In this document: positions 47,405 to 55,712 of the stretch, one piece after another
Layout: each line of letters starts with the position of its first letter
How positions within the stretch are numbered: the stretch's first letter is position 1
From: Grimontia hollisae CIP 101886
GTDB taxonomy: Bacteria; Pseudomonadota; Gammaproteobacteria; Enterobacterales; Vibrionaceae
Length of the DNA: 64,000 nt
Reading direction: 5' to 3'
NCBI RefSeq assembly: GCF_000176515.1
Contig: NZ_ADAQ01000013.1
Coordinates: 707,361-771,360 of the forward strand
Notes under the pieces: generated by a model
Database searches by the model: none
What the model saw: only the letters and a program-made list of their open reading frames with translations
Told to the model about the DNA's origin: nothing
Made by a program: the position numbers and the translations under genes

Positions 47405-47836
47405 ATGCCATTCGAACTTCATCCACGCCTTGATGCTGATACAACATGGCTCGGCGATTTACCGCTTTGTCGTGTATTGTTGAGCAAAGAGGATATCGGG
47501 CCTTGGCTGATATTGGTTCCCCGCATCAAATCCATTTCCGAAATCCATCACCTTTCAGACGCTGAACAACAGCAATTTATCCGCGAGTCTTCTGCCGTAT
47601 CAGCAAGACTGGAGATGTATGCCTCACCAGATAAACTCAACATTGGAGCGTTAGGCAATATGGTGCCCCAACTCCATGTTCACCACATCGCCCGTTACCA
47701 GACAGATGCGGCTTGGCCCGGTCCTGTGTGGGGAAATACCAATGGTATTCAGCGCCATGAGCTTGCCCAGAATGATGCGGCAGAGAAGTGGCGCAAACAT
47801 TTGAGTGATATTGAAGGATTTATCCCGGCAGCGTAA
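47405..47836 (+). CDS. HIT-domain protein
   Basis: A 143-residue histidine-triad protein, probably a nucleotide hydrolase or transferase acting on dinucleoside polyphosphates or AMP conjugates. The triad appears as QLHVHHIAR: the first His of the usual motif is Gln, and the central catalytic His is kept. LILVPRIKSISEIHHLS and KLNIGALGNMVPQ match the subgroup found across Gammaproteobacteria. No operon partner. The gap of 278 bases upstream, shared with the DUF924 gene, shows no further gene. Confidence 0.88.
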   Translation: MPFELHPRLDADTTWLGDLPLCRVLLSKEDIGPWLILVPRIKSISEIHHLSDAEQQQFIRESSAVSARLEMYASPDKLNIGALGNMVPQLHVHHIARYQTDAAWPGPVWGNTNGIQRHELAQNDAAEKWRKHLSDIEGFIPAA

Positions 47837-47837
47837 A

Positions 47838-47865
47838 GAAAGCGCGGAGTCATATCCGCGCTTTC
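47838..47865. terminator. Hairpin between the HIT gene and feoC (convergent)
   Basis: GAAAGCGCGGA (47838-47848) and TCCGCGCTTTC (47855-47865) form a perfect 11-base stem with a six-base loop. U tracts are weak on both sides, the better one (TTTCTTTA) being on the minus strand after feoC. Confidence 0.7.
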
Positions 47866-47877
47866 TGTCTGTGTCTG

Positions 47878-48102
47878 TCAATACAGGACAGTAACACCGA
47901 GTTCCTGTCCCTCCACCCAGGTAAAGTGCTTTACCTGGCCTCCTTTTCTTTCAGACACTGAGACTTTGAGCCTGCCACGTTTGATCCATTCAGACAGCAT
48001 GGCATCGACTCCGTCTTCAGACAGGGAGAACTGCTTTGCCAACGCCTCCAGCGTACAGTTGGGGTGAGCCTGAATATAATCTCTCAAGGCAAACAAAATC
48101 AT
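47878..48102 (-). CDS. feoC: FeoC-like winged-helix protein
   Basis: A 74-residue cytoplasmic protein, MILFALRDYIQAHPNCTLEA and onwards, with a winged-helix pattern (LEALAKQFSLSEDGVDAMLSEWIKRGRLKV). FeoC partners FeoB and can protect it from proteolysis. This copy has a single Cys and no CxxxxCxxC iron-sulphur motif as in Klebsiella, in line with Vibrio FeoC. The start overlaps the feoB stop as ATGA. Longer in-frame readings run inside feoB and are not credible. Confidence 0.88.
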   Translation of the reverse strand: MILFALRDYIQAHPNCTLEALAKQFSLSEDGVDAMLSEWIKRGRLKVSVSERKGGQVKHFTWVEGQELGVTVLY

Positions 48103-50378
48103 ACAGCAATCACCCTTAACGCATTGCTGATGAGGCTTTGCCGCTTCAACAGCGCAATGGCTGCCGCCATCAAGACAATACTGCCAGCCATCCAAGACAC
48201 ACTGGTTACCGGTGTCACTGCCAGCATCATTGCCTGATAACAAAGCGTCGCCACCACAACCGCAAGCAGCATCGTCCAGCTGGCAATAAACACGGCGAAA
48301 GGCTTTCCAAACTCACGCACATAAGCGCCCATTGCTGCCACGCAAGGGGTATAAAGCAAAACAAATACCAGATAGGCAAAGGCGCTGGCCGCGGTGAAGT
48401 TGGCGCTAAGGTTGGCAAAAATACTCAGATCCACTTCCTGCTCTTCAGCAACCGCTTCTTTGTTTGGCAGGTCGCCCACTTGAATACCCAGTGGATCAGC
48501 GAAATTCAGGCCAACCAGATTTTCCGGTATGGTCTGCACAGCTTCAATCAGGCTACCCAGCAAATCATACTCTGTCACCTCTTCACTGGCGGGCGATGCA
48601 TAGAGATTATTCAGCGTTCCCACCACCGCTTCTTTGGCGAAAATACCGGTAATAATCCCCACGGTCGCTGGCCAGTTATCTTCTTCAATACCAATAGGCG
48701 AAAAAACCGGTGTCACAAGTTGTGCCGCTTTCGCCAATACAGAATTTTCTGAATCCTCATTACCAAAGGAACCATCGGTACCCAGTGAGTTAACAAAGCT
48801 CAACACAGTGACCACAACAACGATGGTTTTACCTGCGCCCAAAACAAAGCGCTTCAGCTTCTGCCAGGTTTTCATCCAGATATCCCGCACACGTGGCCAT
48901 TCGTAGCGTGGCATTTCCATCAGCAATGCCTCACTGTCGCCCGGGTACAGAGTTCGGCGCATTACCACACCGGTGAAAACGGCAACGGCAATGCCAAGTA
49001 AGTAGAGTAAGAAGACAACGTTTTGTCCGTTCTCCGGGAAAAAGGCCGCCGCAAAGAGCGCATACACAGGAAGACGCGCACCACATGACATAAAAGGCGC
49101 CATCGCCGCCGCCAACCTGCGCTCACGTTCCCGATCCAGTGTCCGGGTGGCCATGATTGCAGGGACATTACAACCAAATCCCAGCACCAGAGGGACAAAG
49201 GCCTTGCCGGGCAAACCAATACGCTGCATGGCTTTATCCAGCACAAAGGCCGCGCGTGCCATGTACCCCGAGGCTTCCAGTAGCGACATAAACAGATAGA
49301 GGCAGGCGATGACAGGAATAAAGGTTGCGACCGTCTGAATACCTCCACCCAGTCCGTTAGCAATGAGAGTTACCAACCAGACTGGGAGGTGGTCATCCAG
49401 CAGGTAGTGACCGCCATCAACCAGCAACGCACCAACACCGATATCAAAGAAGTCGATAAATGCACCACCAATGTTGATGGAGAACATAAACATCAGGTAC
49501 ATCACAGCAAAAAAGATCGGCAAACCGATGTAGCGGTTAAGTACCACATCATCAATGGCATCTGTGATGCGTGCTTTCAGCGGCACAATCTGGGTTTTGG
49601 TCGCACGGCATATATCTGCGACATGGGAGTAACGCACATCCGCAATGACCAAATCGGTATCCATTGTGTGGAGCACAGCGACTTCACGCTCACAGACCGC
49701 CAAAGCGTTCGGTGATGCCTGCCTTGCCAATGCGCTGTCGCCACATAACAATCGTATTGCATTGGCACGGGCATATTCGCCACCGTCCTGCATCAAAGCA
49801 TCAGCAATATTAACAATAGTGCTTTCCAACTCCGCCCCATAATCAAGCTTCACTGCCTCCATCTCATCCGCTTGTTCGATGGCAGACAGAAGTGACGCTT
49901 TCAGGTTTTCGACTGAACGCATATCTGTGGCTGTCACGCACAATACCGGGCATTTCAACAATGAGGAGAGCTTATCAATATCCAGCTCAAAGCCTTGCGC
50001 TTTCACCACATCCATTTTGTTCAATACGACCACCATCGGGCGGCCGAGCTCTCTCAGTTGTAAAGTGAGATAAAGGCTGCGCTCCAAGCTGCTGGCATCG
50101 AGAATATTGACAATCAAATCACAAGGAAAATTAAAAAGGGCTGAGATTGCAATGGATTCATCAAGACTGTTTTCTCCATCCACATTATCTAAAGTGTAAA
50201 TGCCTGGGAGATCAGTCAGTGTTGTTGACACCCCCTCCAGTTGCAACTGTCCCTGCTTTTTATCCACGGTTACACCGGCCCAGTTACCAATTTCCTGTCG
50301 CGAGCCTGTCAAACGGTTAAACAGCGTGGTTTTTCCTGAGTTTGGATTTCCGACTATCAGTAACTGCTTACTTTTCAT
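48099..50378 (-). CDS. feoB: Ferrous iron transport protein B
   Basis: A 759-residue inner-membrane Fe(II) transporter. The N-terminal G domain has G1 VGNPNSGKTTLFN, G3 TDLPGIY and G4 VVLNKMDV. A GDI-like helical linker follows, then the membrane domain with two Gate regions (VPLVLGFGCNVPAIMATRT and FAKEAVVGTL, with the conserved Cys), the NFEO helix and a C-terminal FAYLVFVLLYTPCVAAMGAY helix. ATG 50378 has GAGGTGG upstream and overlaps the feoA end by 11 bases. Operon feoA-feoB-feoC with a Fur-like box in front. Confidence 0.97.
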   Translation of the reverse strand: MKSKQLLIVGNPNSGKTTLFNRLTGSRQEIGNWAGVTVDKKQGQLQLEGVSTTLTDLPGIYTLDNVDGENSLDESIAISALFNFPCDLIVNILDASSLERSLYLTLQLRELGRPMVVVLNKMDVVKAQGFELDIDKLSSLLKCPVLCVTATDMRSVENLKASLLSAIEQADEMEAVKLDYGAELESTIVNIADALMQDGGEYARANAIRLLCGDSALARQASPNALAVCEREVAVLHTMDTDLVIADVRYSHVADICRATKTQIVPLKARITDAIDDVVLNRYIGLPIFFAVMYLMFMFSINIGGAFIDFFDIGVGALLVDGGHYLLDDHLPVWLVTLIANGLGGGIQTVATFIPVIACLYLFMSLLEASGYMARAAFVLDKAMQRIGLPGKAFVPLVLGFGCNVPAIMATRTLDRERERRLAAAMAPFMSCGARLPVYALFAAAFFPENGQNVVFLLYLLGIAVAVFTGVVMRRTLYPGDSEALLMEMPRYEWPRVRDIWMKTWQKLKRFVLGAGKTIVVVVTVLSFVNSLGTDGSFGNEDSENSVLAKAAQLVTPVFSPIGIEEDNWPATVGIITGIFAKEAVVGTLNNLYASPASEEVTEYDLLGSLIEAVQTIPENLVGLNFADPLGIQVGDLPNKEAVAEEQEVDLSIFANLSANFTAASAFAYLVFVLLYTPCVAAMGAYVREFGKPFAVFIASWTMLLAVVVATLCYQAMMLAVTPVTSVSWMAGSIVLMAAAIALLKRQSLISNALRVIAV

Positions 50379-50601
50379 GACCAACCACCTCAATGTGCTG
50401 TGCCAACGACAAGCGAAGTGCTATATCACATCCCCGCACCCTGATCTGGATGGGATCCCCCATCGGTGCGTAGCGCACAACACTGACATCGGTATCAGGC
50501 AACAACCCCATCGTCATCAGTTTTTTTCTTGAAACAGTGGGTACCGCAGAAAGGGAAATCACCCGCCCAACCATGCCGGGTTTAAGTTCGGTCAGCTTCA
50601 T
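50368..50601 (-). CDS. feoA: Ferrous iron transport protein A
   Basis: A 77-residue SH3-like cytoplasmic protein that supports FeoB function. It begins MKLTELKPGMVGRVISL and has MTMGLLPDTDVSVVRYAPMGDPI as family core blocks. ATG 50601 is the start (MKLTELKPG); a longer frame from 50631 would run through the Fur-like operator. The ribosome-binding site is weak (GGTTG). Confidence 0.94.
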   Translation of the reverse strand: MKLTELKPGMVGRVISLSAVPTVSRKKLMTMGLLPDTDVSVVRYAPMGDPIQIRVRGCDIALRLSLAQHIEVVGHEK

Positions 50602-50615
50602 AATTACAACCAAAA

Positions 50616-50630
50616 TGAGAATCATAAACA
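50616..50630 (-). promoter_or_regulatory. Fur-box-like operator of feoABC
   Basis: The minus-strand sequence TGTTTATGATTCTCA matches 11 of 14 defined positions of the 7-1-7 Fur consensus TGATAAT-N-ATTATCA. It lies 15-29 bases before the feoA ATG, so bound Fur-Fe would block the promoter or early leader. Confidence 0.6.
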
Positions 50631-50631
50631 T

Positions 50632-51000
50632 TTACGCGTAAAAGTATTGCAAATTGTTTCCCAAGGAAAGTTGTTTTTGATCAACAAAAGAAGGTGATAA
50701 ATGGGTTAAGCCAGATTTGTGTTGTTCTCCGCTCGTCAAATACGTCAATTATGACGTTAACTTTGTAAATATCATGTCTACGCTTCTTCGTTGAAGCACA
50801 TCTATATCCCTATTTTACCTGTCAGACTCGCAGTAAACCCGTCGTTAAAACCGTTAAAAGCAGATTTCTCAACATAAAAAACCGCCTTAAAATTTCGAGG
50901 AGGTGCAAATAAATAACGGTTATTTCATCGATTTGAAACAATGGCGGGAAATTACTGGCTGACTAGCGGGAAAAAACAGTTTAATGAACACACATCAGAA
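50632..51000. other. Long non-coding interval upstream of feoA
   Basis: No credible gene of ordinary size on either strand. It holds two palindromes: ACGTCA-ATTA-TGACGT at 50742-50757 and AAATAACGGTTATTT at 50911-50925. There is also an isolated ribosome-binding-site-like GAGGAGG at 50897-50903 without a start codon at useful distance. A 24-codon frame begins at ATG 50941 but lacks a ribosome-binding site. Confidence 0.6.
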
Positions 51001-51103
51001 CCTGATTCTAGGTAGTGTGTGGTCTCCCACCACTACCGGCAGCAAGCGAAGGTGTCTTTGACGCCCGTGGTATGGCCATCAGGCTATACCACGCTCTTTT
51101 TTT
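51001..51103 (+). ncRNA. Candidate structured small RNA ending in an orphan terminator
   Basis: Three consecutive hairpins lie on the plus strand. The first (51011-51037) has an 11-base stem with one bulge and a TCTC loop. The second (51051-51065) is GGTGTC/GACGCC with one G-U pair. The third, 51066-51093, is a 12-base stem (CGTGGTATGGCC / GGCTATACCACG) followed by CTCTTTTTTTC, a strong intrinsic terminator. No plus-strand gene precedes it for over 3 kb, and read on the minus strand it has no U tract. A short RNA gene is the simplest explanation; its 5' end and promoter are not determined. Confidence 0.45.
51066..51103 (+). terminator. Strong orphan rho-independent terminator
   Basis: A 12-base stem with an ATCA loop (51066-51093) is followed by seven T (51097-51103), oriented for plus-strand transcription. 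It abuts the 3' end of the minus-strand regulator gene, whose stop codon is at 51105-51107. Confidence 0.8.
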
Positions 51104-51104
51104 C

Positions 51105-53840
51105 TTACCTTCCTTGACCGACTGTTTCACCTTCACAACACTCCTCCCTGAATTGTGACGGCGTCTTGCCATACTTGGCCTTAAACGACTTAGTAAAGTA
51201 AGACGGCTCATTGAAACCACAAGCGACAGCAACATCCGTGATTTTGTCCCCCTGACACAGCATACGTTTTGCATTCTCAAGCCGCGTTGTAATCAATGCT
51301 TCTTTGAACGTTATACCAAATTCCAGTTTAAACCTGCGCTGGAGACTCCGCTCCGAAACACACATCGCTTTCGCCAATACAGACGTTGAATAATCAGGGT
51401 CATGAAAATGGGCATTAATCTCATCCATTGCAGCAGTCCGCCAACGATGGTGTTCCATCGATTCCTCGCTGCACGGCTCTGGGACAAGTATCTCAGTGAA
51501 TGCCTTATTCTCCAGTAACGGGAGCCCATGACAAAAACGCCGGGTTGACTCCTGACGCATGTCTATCTCTATCACCTTCCGGTGAACGGTTTCACGTAGC
51601 TGCTTGTTCTGAGCTTTAATCGACGTATTTTTACGTTGGTAATAAAGCGTCATCAACATAATGAGCGGAATAACGACAAGAAAGACGTAACCAACCTGTT
51701 GATACCAGGGAGAAACCACCACAAAAGAAAGTAGCCTTATCTCATCAAGTCCGTTTTTTTCGTACCCGACTTTTAACGTCAACGTGTACTCGCCCGCATC
51801 CAGCGCACTAAACACTAACTGCTGATCATTCGTCGAGTACCAGTTGGGGTCTGAATTGCCTTCTAACCGATAAACCAGTGGGGAAATGGCACCAAAAGGC
51901 ATGCGGCTAACCTCGATGACGACGGTGCTTTTAGTTGTCAGCTGCAAAAGATTATCCTGAGAAGGACCAAGCCGCCAAGGGATACCATTGACATACACAG
52001 CGCCCGGGGAGAGGCTCACAGAAGGGACTTTGAATAATGCATCTAGCGCCGGGTTAGGGATGACGAATACGCCATAGTCTCCCGCGATCAGCATGTTATC
52101 CGTTGTCTTCTGACAGACATGTTGTGTCGATTGGATAACTCGAGACGTTCCCTGAACAAAGCGGTTTGACCCGGTCAAAAGACTGTATTCATAAATGCCC
52201 TTGGTCGCAATAAAATATGCCATATCACCGTTTACAGATAAACACTTCACAGTATCATCTGGGGTGTTGGCGAAGACTTCATAAAGCATGAGAGCGCGGT
52301 TTCTGTCATATGTGTAAACCCCCTGATCGGTCAGCAGCCAAAGTTTGCCTGATGGCTCTAATTGCAAAGACTTAATGGTGCCAATCTCTTCCCGTGCCAA
52401 TGCACGCTGAAACCGGCCATCGAAGTAAATATAAAGCCCATTGGTCGTACCCAGCCACGTCCCTTCCTCCGCAACCTCGGCTATCGACGTCAACCGGTTA
52501 GCCTCTGAGCCACTCCAATCACGCCCAAAATCCACGACTGTGCGGCTACGGGGCCAGAAACGTATCACCCGTTCCCCGGAGACCAGCCAGAGTGAGTGTC
52601 TATCTTTGAAGATCCTGTCTACTACCAGGCTATTTAAGGACCCAGGGACAGTACCAGGTCGCTCTTTCAAGGTGTCAGGGTTCATGCCTTTCAGTCCTGA
52701 ACCGGATGCTAACCAGAGTGTATCGTCAAACAGTATCATGTCATTGATAACCATCTCTGATCTCACCACCCGTTTGGGTAACATGTCTGCATCTAAAGAA
52801 ACCAGCTTATAATGCGTGGTCAAAAGATAGCCTTCTTCCCTTTCTTCAAGCCCGGTTAATTGATCTTGAGCAGGCTTAGAAGAAAGTAAAAACATCGGAA
52901 AACGGCGAATGTCTCTCGCTATCGACGACCGGAAGTGCAGCCTCGTCTCTGAAGACACCCAAAGCGTATCGCCTTGCCCTGGTACAATATCGGTCACCAT
53001 ACGCCCAGAGAAGCTGAAAGCATCATCATTGTCACCGGTTATCTCCTTGAAGGTGAAACTATCCCTTTTTCCCCCCCCTAAGTAGAGCCCCGACTCACCT
53101 CCCGCCCAAACGCCTTCATCGCTTGCAATGACATGGTTAATCTGCTTTCCATCCAGAAAGCGTTCTACAAGCATTCCCTGACGATACAGAGAGAGTCCTT
53201 TTTCATGTCCCAGATAAACAGTCACACCATCAGATGCCAGACTCAAAGCCTGCTCTCCCGATAACGATAAAAACAACTCACCGGATGCCACCACATAGAG
53301 CGCGCTGTCAGCGGTGCCCAGTAAGGTATTATCAAAAGGTAACAAACGCTGGTAACGGTTCTCTCCCCTATATATGGGATTGGTTGTCCCTGATTGGATC
53401 AGATAGAGATCTGTGGATGTGGCAACCCACAACCCCTCTGAAGTAGAGACAATGTCTGACACCTGGCCTGTTATCGTTTGCGGCGTTAGGCTATTGCTAT
53501 CGATGTCGTAGCGGAGAAGCTGGCCTTTAGAAATAAGCCAGAGTGCGCCCTCAAACACGGCAATGTGTGACACATCAGCACCGATTGGTGTAAACGCTGA
53601 AAGTCTATGGTAGTGCAGTCCATCGTAGAAACTGACATCCCCACGGCTGTCCAGTATCCATACTCCACGTCCATCGGCATATTCAATGTCTGTGATCTTT
53701 GCGGGAGCATCGGGAGATGTATAGGGAAACGCATGGAATACTGGCGATGCCGAAGCCAGGTTTCCCCAAGTAAAGGCTGTCAATATCGCGATAAAGCAGT
53801 ATTTATTGAGCGCAAGCAGGTAGCGGAAAAGTCGTGACAT
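51105..53840 (-). CDS. Membrane-spanning propeller sensor with AraC-type DNA-binding domain
   Basis: A 911-residue one-component regulator. A signal sequence lies at about 1-32 (cleavage near ASA-SP). The periplasmic region is a large propeller-type domain of repeated Trp-containing blades (GVWILDSRGDVSFYDG, GLWVATSTDLYLI, GVWAGGESGLYLGG, TLWVSSETRLHF, GTWLGTTNGLYIYFDG). A Y_Y_Y-like domain follows (YRLEGNSDPNWY...LDAGEYTLTLKVGY). One membrane helix (VGYVFLVVIPLIMLMTLYY) and a short linker lead to a C-terminal AraC/XylS domain (LAKAMCVSERSLQRRFKLEF and VAVACGFNEPSYFTKSFKAKYG). The layout resembles hybrid two-component propeller sensors with the kinase and receiver deleted. I prefer ATG 53840, although no clear ribosome-binding site is seen. 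The ligand is unknown. Confidence 0.85.
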   Translation of the reverse strand: MSRLFRYLLALNKYCFIAILTAFTWGNLASASPVFHAFPYTSPDAPAKITDIEYADGRGVWILDSRGDVSFYDGLHYHRLSAFTPIGADVSHIAVFEGALWLISKGQLLRYDIDSNSLTPQTITGQVSDIVSTSEGLWVATSTDLYLIQSGTTNPIYRGENRYQRLLPFDNTLLGTADSALYVVASGELFLSLSGEQALSLASDGVTVYLGHEKGLSLYRQGMLVERFLDGKQINHVIASDEGVWAGGESGLYLGGGKRDSFTFKEITGDNDDAFSFSGRMVTDIVPGQGDTLWVSSETRLHFRSSIARDIRRFPMFLLSSKPAQDQLTGLEEREEGYLLTTHYKLVSLDADMLPKRVVRSEMVINDMILFDDTLWLASGSGLKGMNPDTLKERPGTVPGSLNSLVVDRIFKDRHSLWLVSGERVIRFWPRSRTVVDFGRDWSGSEANRLTSIAEVAEEGTWLGTTNGLYIYFDGRFQRALAREEIGTIKSLQLEPSGKLWLLTDQGVYTYDRNRALMLYEVFANTPDDTVKCLSVNGDMAYFIATKGIYEYSLLTGSNRFVQGTSRVIQSTQHVCQKTTDNMLIAGDYGVFVIPNPALDALFKVPSVSLSPGAVYVNGIPWRLGPSQDNLLQLTTKSTVVIEVSRMPFGAISPLVYRLEGNSDPNWYSTNDQQLVFSALDAGEYTLTLKVGYEKNGLDEIRLLSFVVVSPWYQQVGYVFLVVIPLIMLMTLYYQRKNTSIKAQNKQLRETVHRKVIEIDMRQESTRRFCHGLPLLENKAFTEILVPEPCSEESMEHHRWRTAAMDEINAHFHDPDYSTSVLAKAMCVSERSLQRRFKLEFGITFKEALITTRLENAKRMLCQGDKITDVAVACGFNEPSYFTKSFKAKYGKTPSQFREECCEGETVGQGR

Positions 53841-53956
53841 TGTTTTTTTTGGTGTTTTTTTAATGTCACTGTATTTTCTCAGATTTCCATCGGGCGACAG
53901 TGAAGCTTGCAATGGTTATGCGGCTAACATCTCACTGCAACCCGACGCATTGACGG

Positions 53957-54862
53957 TTAAATCGGCATGAAGCAAGAGAGATACTGACGCCCTAAACTGT
54001 TCAAAAAATCCACATAGTGATTTTTACCTACGGCAAAATCCGTTGCCAAGGGATCCAGCACCAGAATTTTGGTGTCAGTACCTTTCACCAGATTAGACAC
54101 CATAGCCGGGTTAAACTGAGGCTCACTGAATACACACTGCGCCTGGCCCTTTTTAATCACACTCCGTATGGAAATCAGGGTCTTAGCACCGGGTTTACGT
54201 TCCGGATTAATAGTCAGGTGTCCGAGTGGATTCAAGTTGAAAGCATCTTCAAAATAGCCATAAGCATCGTGAAACAGGAAATACCCTTTATTGTCGATCG
54301 CGGAAAACTGTCTCAACAAGGTATTTTTTGTATTCTCCACCCCGGCAGAGAAATCTGCAAAGTTTTCTTCGTACACATCTGCATTCGTCGGATCAAGCTT
54401 GATGAGCGTATCTTTCACCGCTTTTGCAATCACCACACTTTGATTAGGCCCAAGCCAAATATGCCCATCAATACCTTCATGGCTGTGCCCATGATGGCTG
54501 TGGTCATCATGGCCGTGTATACTTTCATCAAAATAGCGTACTGGCATCCCCGGGTAGGCCGTTAACTGGACCGAATGGTTCTTCCCAGCTATCACTTTTT
54601 CAAGAAATAACTCCACTTCCGGTCCAACCCAAAACACTGCATCAGCCTCGTTAAGCCGCTTGATATCTGAAGGCTTAAGGGCATAATCATGGGGCGATGC
54701 ACGGTCTGGCAACAGAATATCTACCTCGGCATAATTTCCGGCAATATCGCTGGCAATAAGGCCAAGTGGTTTGATCGTGGTAACCAGGTGTGGCTTTGCG
54801 ACTGCTGAAAGTGGAAGGAGTAACGACAGGGCAATAATAAACGTCTTTGTACGACTCATCAT
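53957..54862 (-). CDS. znuA: Zinc ABC transporter, substrate-binding protein
   Basis: A 301-residue cluster A-I metal-binding protein. Signal peptide MMSRTKTFIIALSLLLPLSA, cleavage near VAK. Mature zinc ligands are in RASPHDYALKPSD (first His), the His-rich loop HGHDDHSHHGHSHEG, GHIWLGP, and FHDAYGYFE (third His). The two late Cys (QCVF, YLSCF) form the usual disulphide. ATG 54862 or the next codon is the likely start; neither has a strong ribosome-binding site. Divergent from znuCB across a Zur palindrome. Confidence 0.93.
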   Translation of the reverse strand: MMSRTKTFIIALSLLLPLSAVAKPHLVTTIKPLGLIASDIAGNYAEVDILLPDRASPHDYALKPSDIKRLNEADAVFWVGPEVELFLEKVIAGKNHSVQLTAYPGMPVRYFDESIHGHDDHSHHGHSHEGIDGHIWLGPNQSVVIAKAVKDTLIKLDPTNADVYEENFADFSAGVENTKNTLLRQFSAIDNKGYFLFHDAYGYFEDAFNLNPLGHLTINPERKPGAKTLISIRSVIKKGQAQCVFSEPQFNPAMVSNLVKGTDTKILVLDPLATDFAVGKNHYVDFLNSLGRQYLSCFMPI

Positions 54863-54897
54863 CTCGTTGTCCGGCATATAGAATTTTAATCAGGCAA

Positions 54898-54920
54898 GAA
54901 ATGTTATATTATAACATTTC
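54898..54920. promoter_or_regulatory. Zur operator shared by znuA and znuCB
   Basis: A perfect 23-base palindrome: GAAATGTTATA, a central T, and TATAACATTTC. It matches the gammaproteobacterial Zur box and lies between the divergent zinc-uptake genes, 35 bases before znuA and 24 before znuC. Zinc-bound Zur should repress both. Confidence 0.93.
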
Positions 54921-54944
54921 ATTTTTAAACTGTTCGTTCAAAAT

Positions 54945-55712
54945 ATGTCCTCAGTACTTGTCACACTCAACAACGTTACCGTCGTCTATGACGGCCGGAA
55001 TGTACTCGATAACGTTTCTATCAAGATAGAAAGGGACAAAATCATCACGCTGATCGGCCCAAATGGTGCAGGAAAATCCACGCTAGTTAAAGCCGTGATC
55101 GGCTTAACCTGCCCAACAAAAGGCACTGTTGAGAAACGTAAAGGATTAAAAATTGGTTATGTCCCGCAAAAGCTGAAACTCAATGAAAGTCTTCCCTTGA
55201 ATGTTGAACGTTTCTTGAAGCTTTCTCCGGGGGTGAGCCGACAAGATATCGAAGATGCATTGACTCTGGTCGGTGCCAGAAAGCTTCTACATGCCAACAT
55301 GCATACCTTATCCGGCGGGGAGTGCCAGCGTATACTGCTGGCAAGTGCTGTGCTGAAAAAACCCGAGCTTTTGGTTTTGGATGAACCTGTACAAGGTGTT
55401 GATGTGTCAGGGCAACTTGAACTTTATAGATTGATTTCTACGTTGAAAGAAAAATTGAAATGCGGGATCCTGATGGTCTCCCACGATCTTCATCTTGTCA
55501 TGGCCAAAACCGATGAGGTGATTTGTCTCCAACACCATGTCTGCTGTTCAGGTGAACCGGAAGCGATCTCTTCCCATCCTGAGTATGTCGCCTTGTTTGG
55601 CCGAAGAGAAAGTGAACAGCTCGCGCTGTATCATCACCAACACAATCATGACCATGACTTATCAGGCAGCTTAGTTGGGCCTTGCCAACATGGAGGCCAA
55701 CACAATGTTTGA
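54945..55712 (+). CDS. znuC: Zinc ABC transporter, ATP-binding protein
   Basis: A 255-residue ABC ATPase. Walker A GPNGAGKST, signature LSGGECQR, Walker B LLVLDEPVQGVD, switch His in VSHDLHLV. The C-terminal tail is His-rich (LYHHQHNHDHD and QHGGQHNV), a ZnuC feature. It overlaps znuB by 8 bases. First gene of the rightward zinc-uptake operon. Confidence 0.95.
   Translation: MSSVLVTLNNVTVVYDGRNVLDNVSIKIERDKIITLIGPNGAGKSTLVKAVIGLTCPTKGTVEKRKGLKIGYVPQKLKLNESLPLNVERFLKLSPGVSRQDIEDALTLVGARKLLHANMHTLSGGECQRILLASAVLKKPELLVLDEPVQGVDVSGQLELYRLISTLKEKLKCGILMVSHDLHLVMAKTDEVICLQHHVCCSGEPEAISSHPEYVALFGRRESEQLALYHHQHNHDHDLSGSLVGPCQHGGQHNV

Noticed and set aside
48138-48752. A 204-codon plus-strand frame inside feoB
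   Set aside because: Opposite the conserved membrane domain of FeoB and without recognisable features.
50941-51015. A 24-codon frame (MAGNYWLTSG...) upstream of the orphan terminator
   Set aside because: No ribosome-binding site at a useful distance and no known relative; its stop lies in the first hairpin. It stays possible as a small protein but is not supported.
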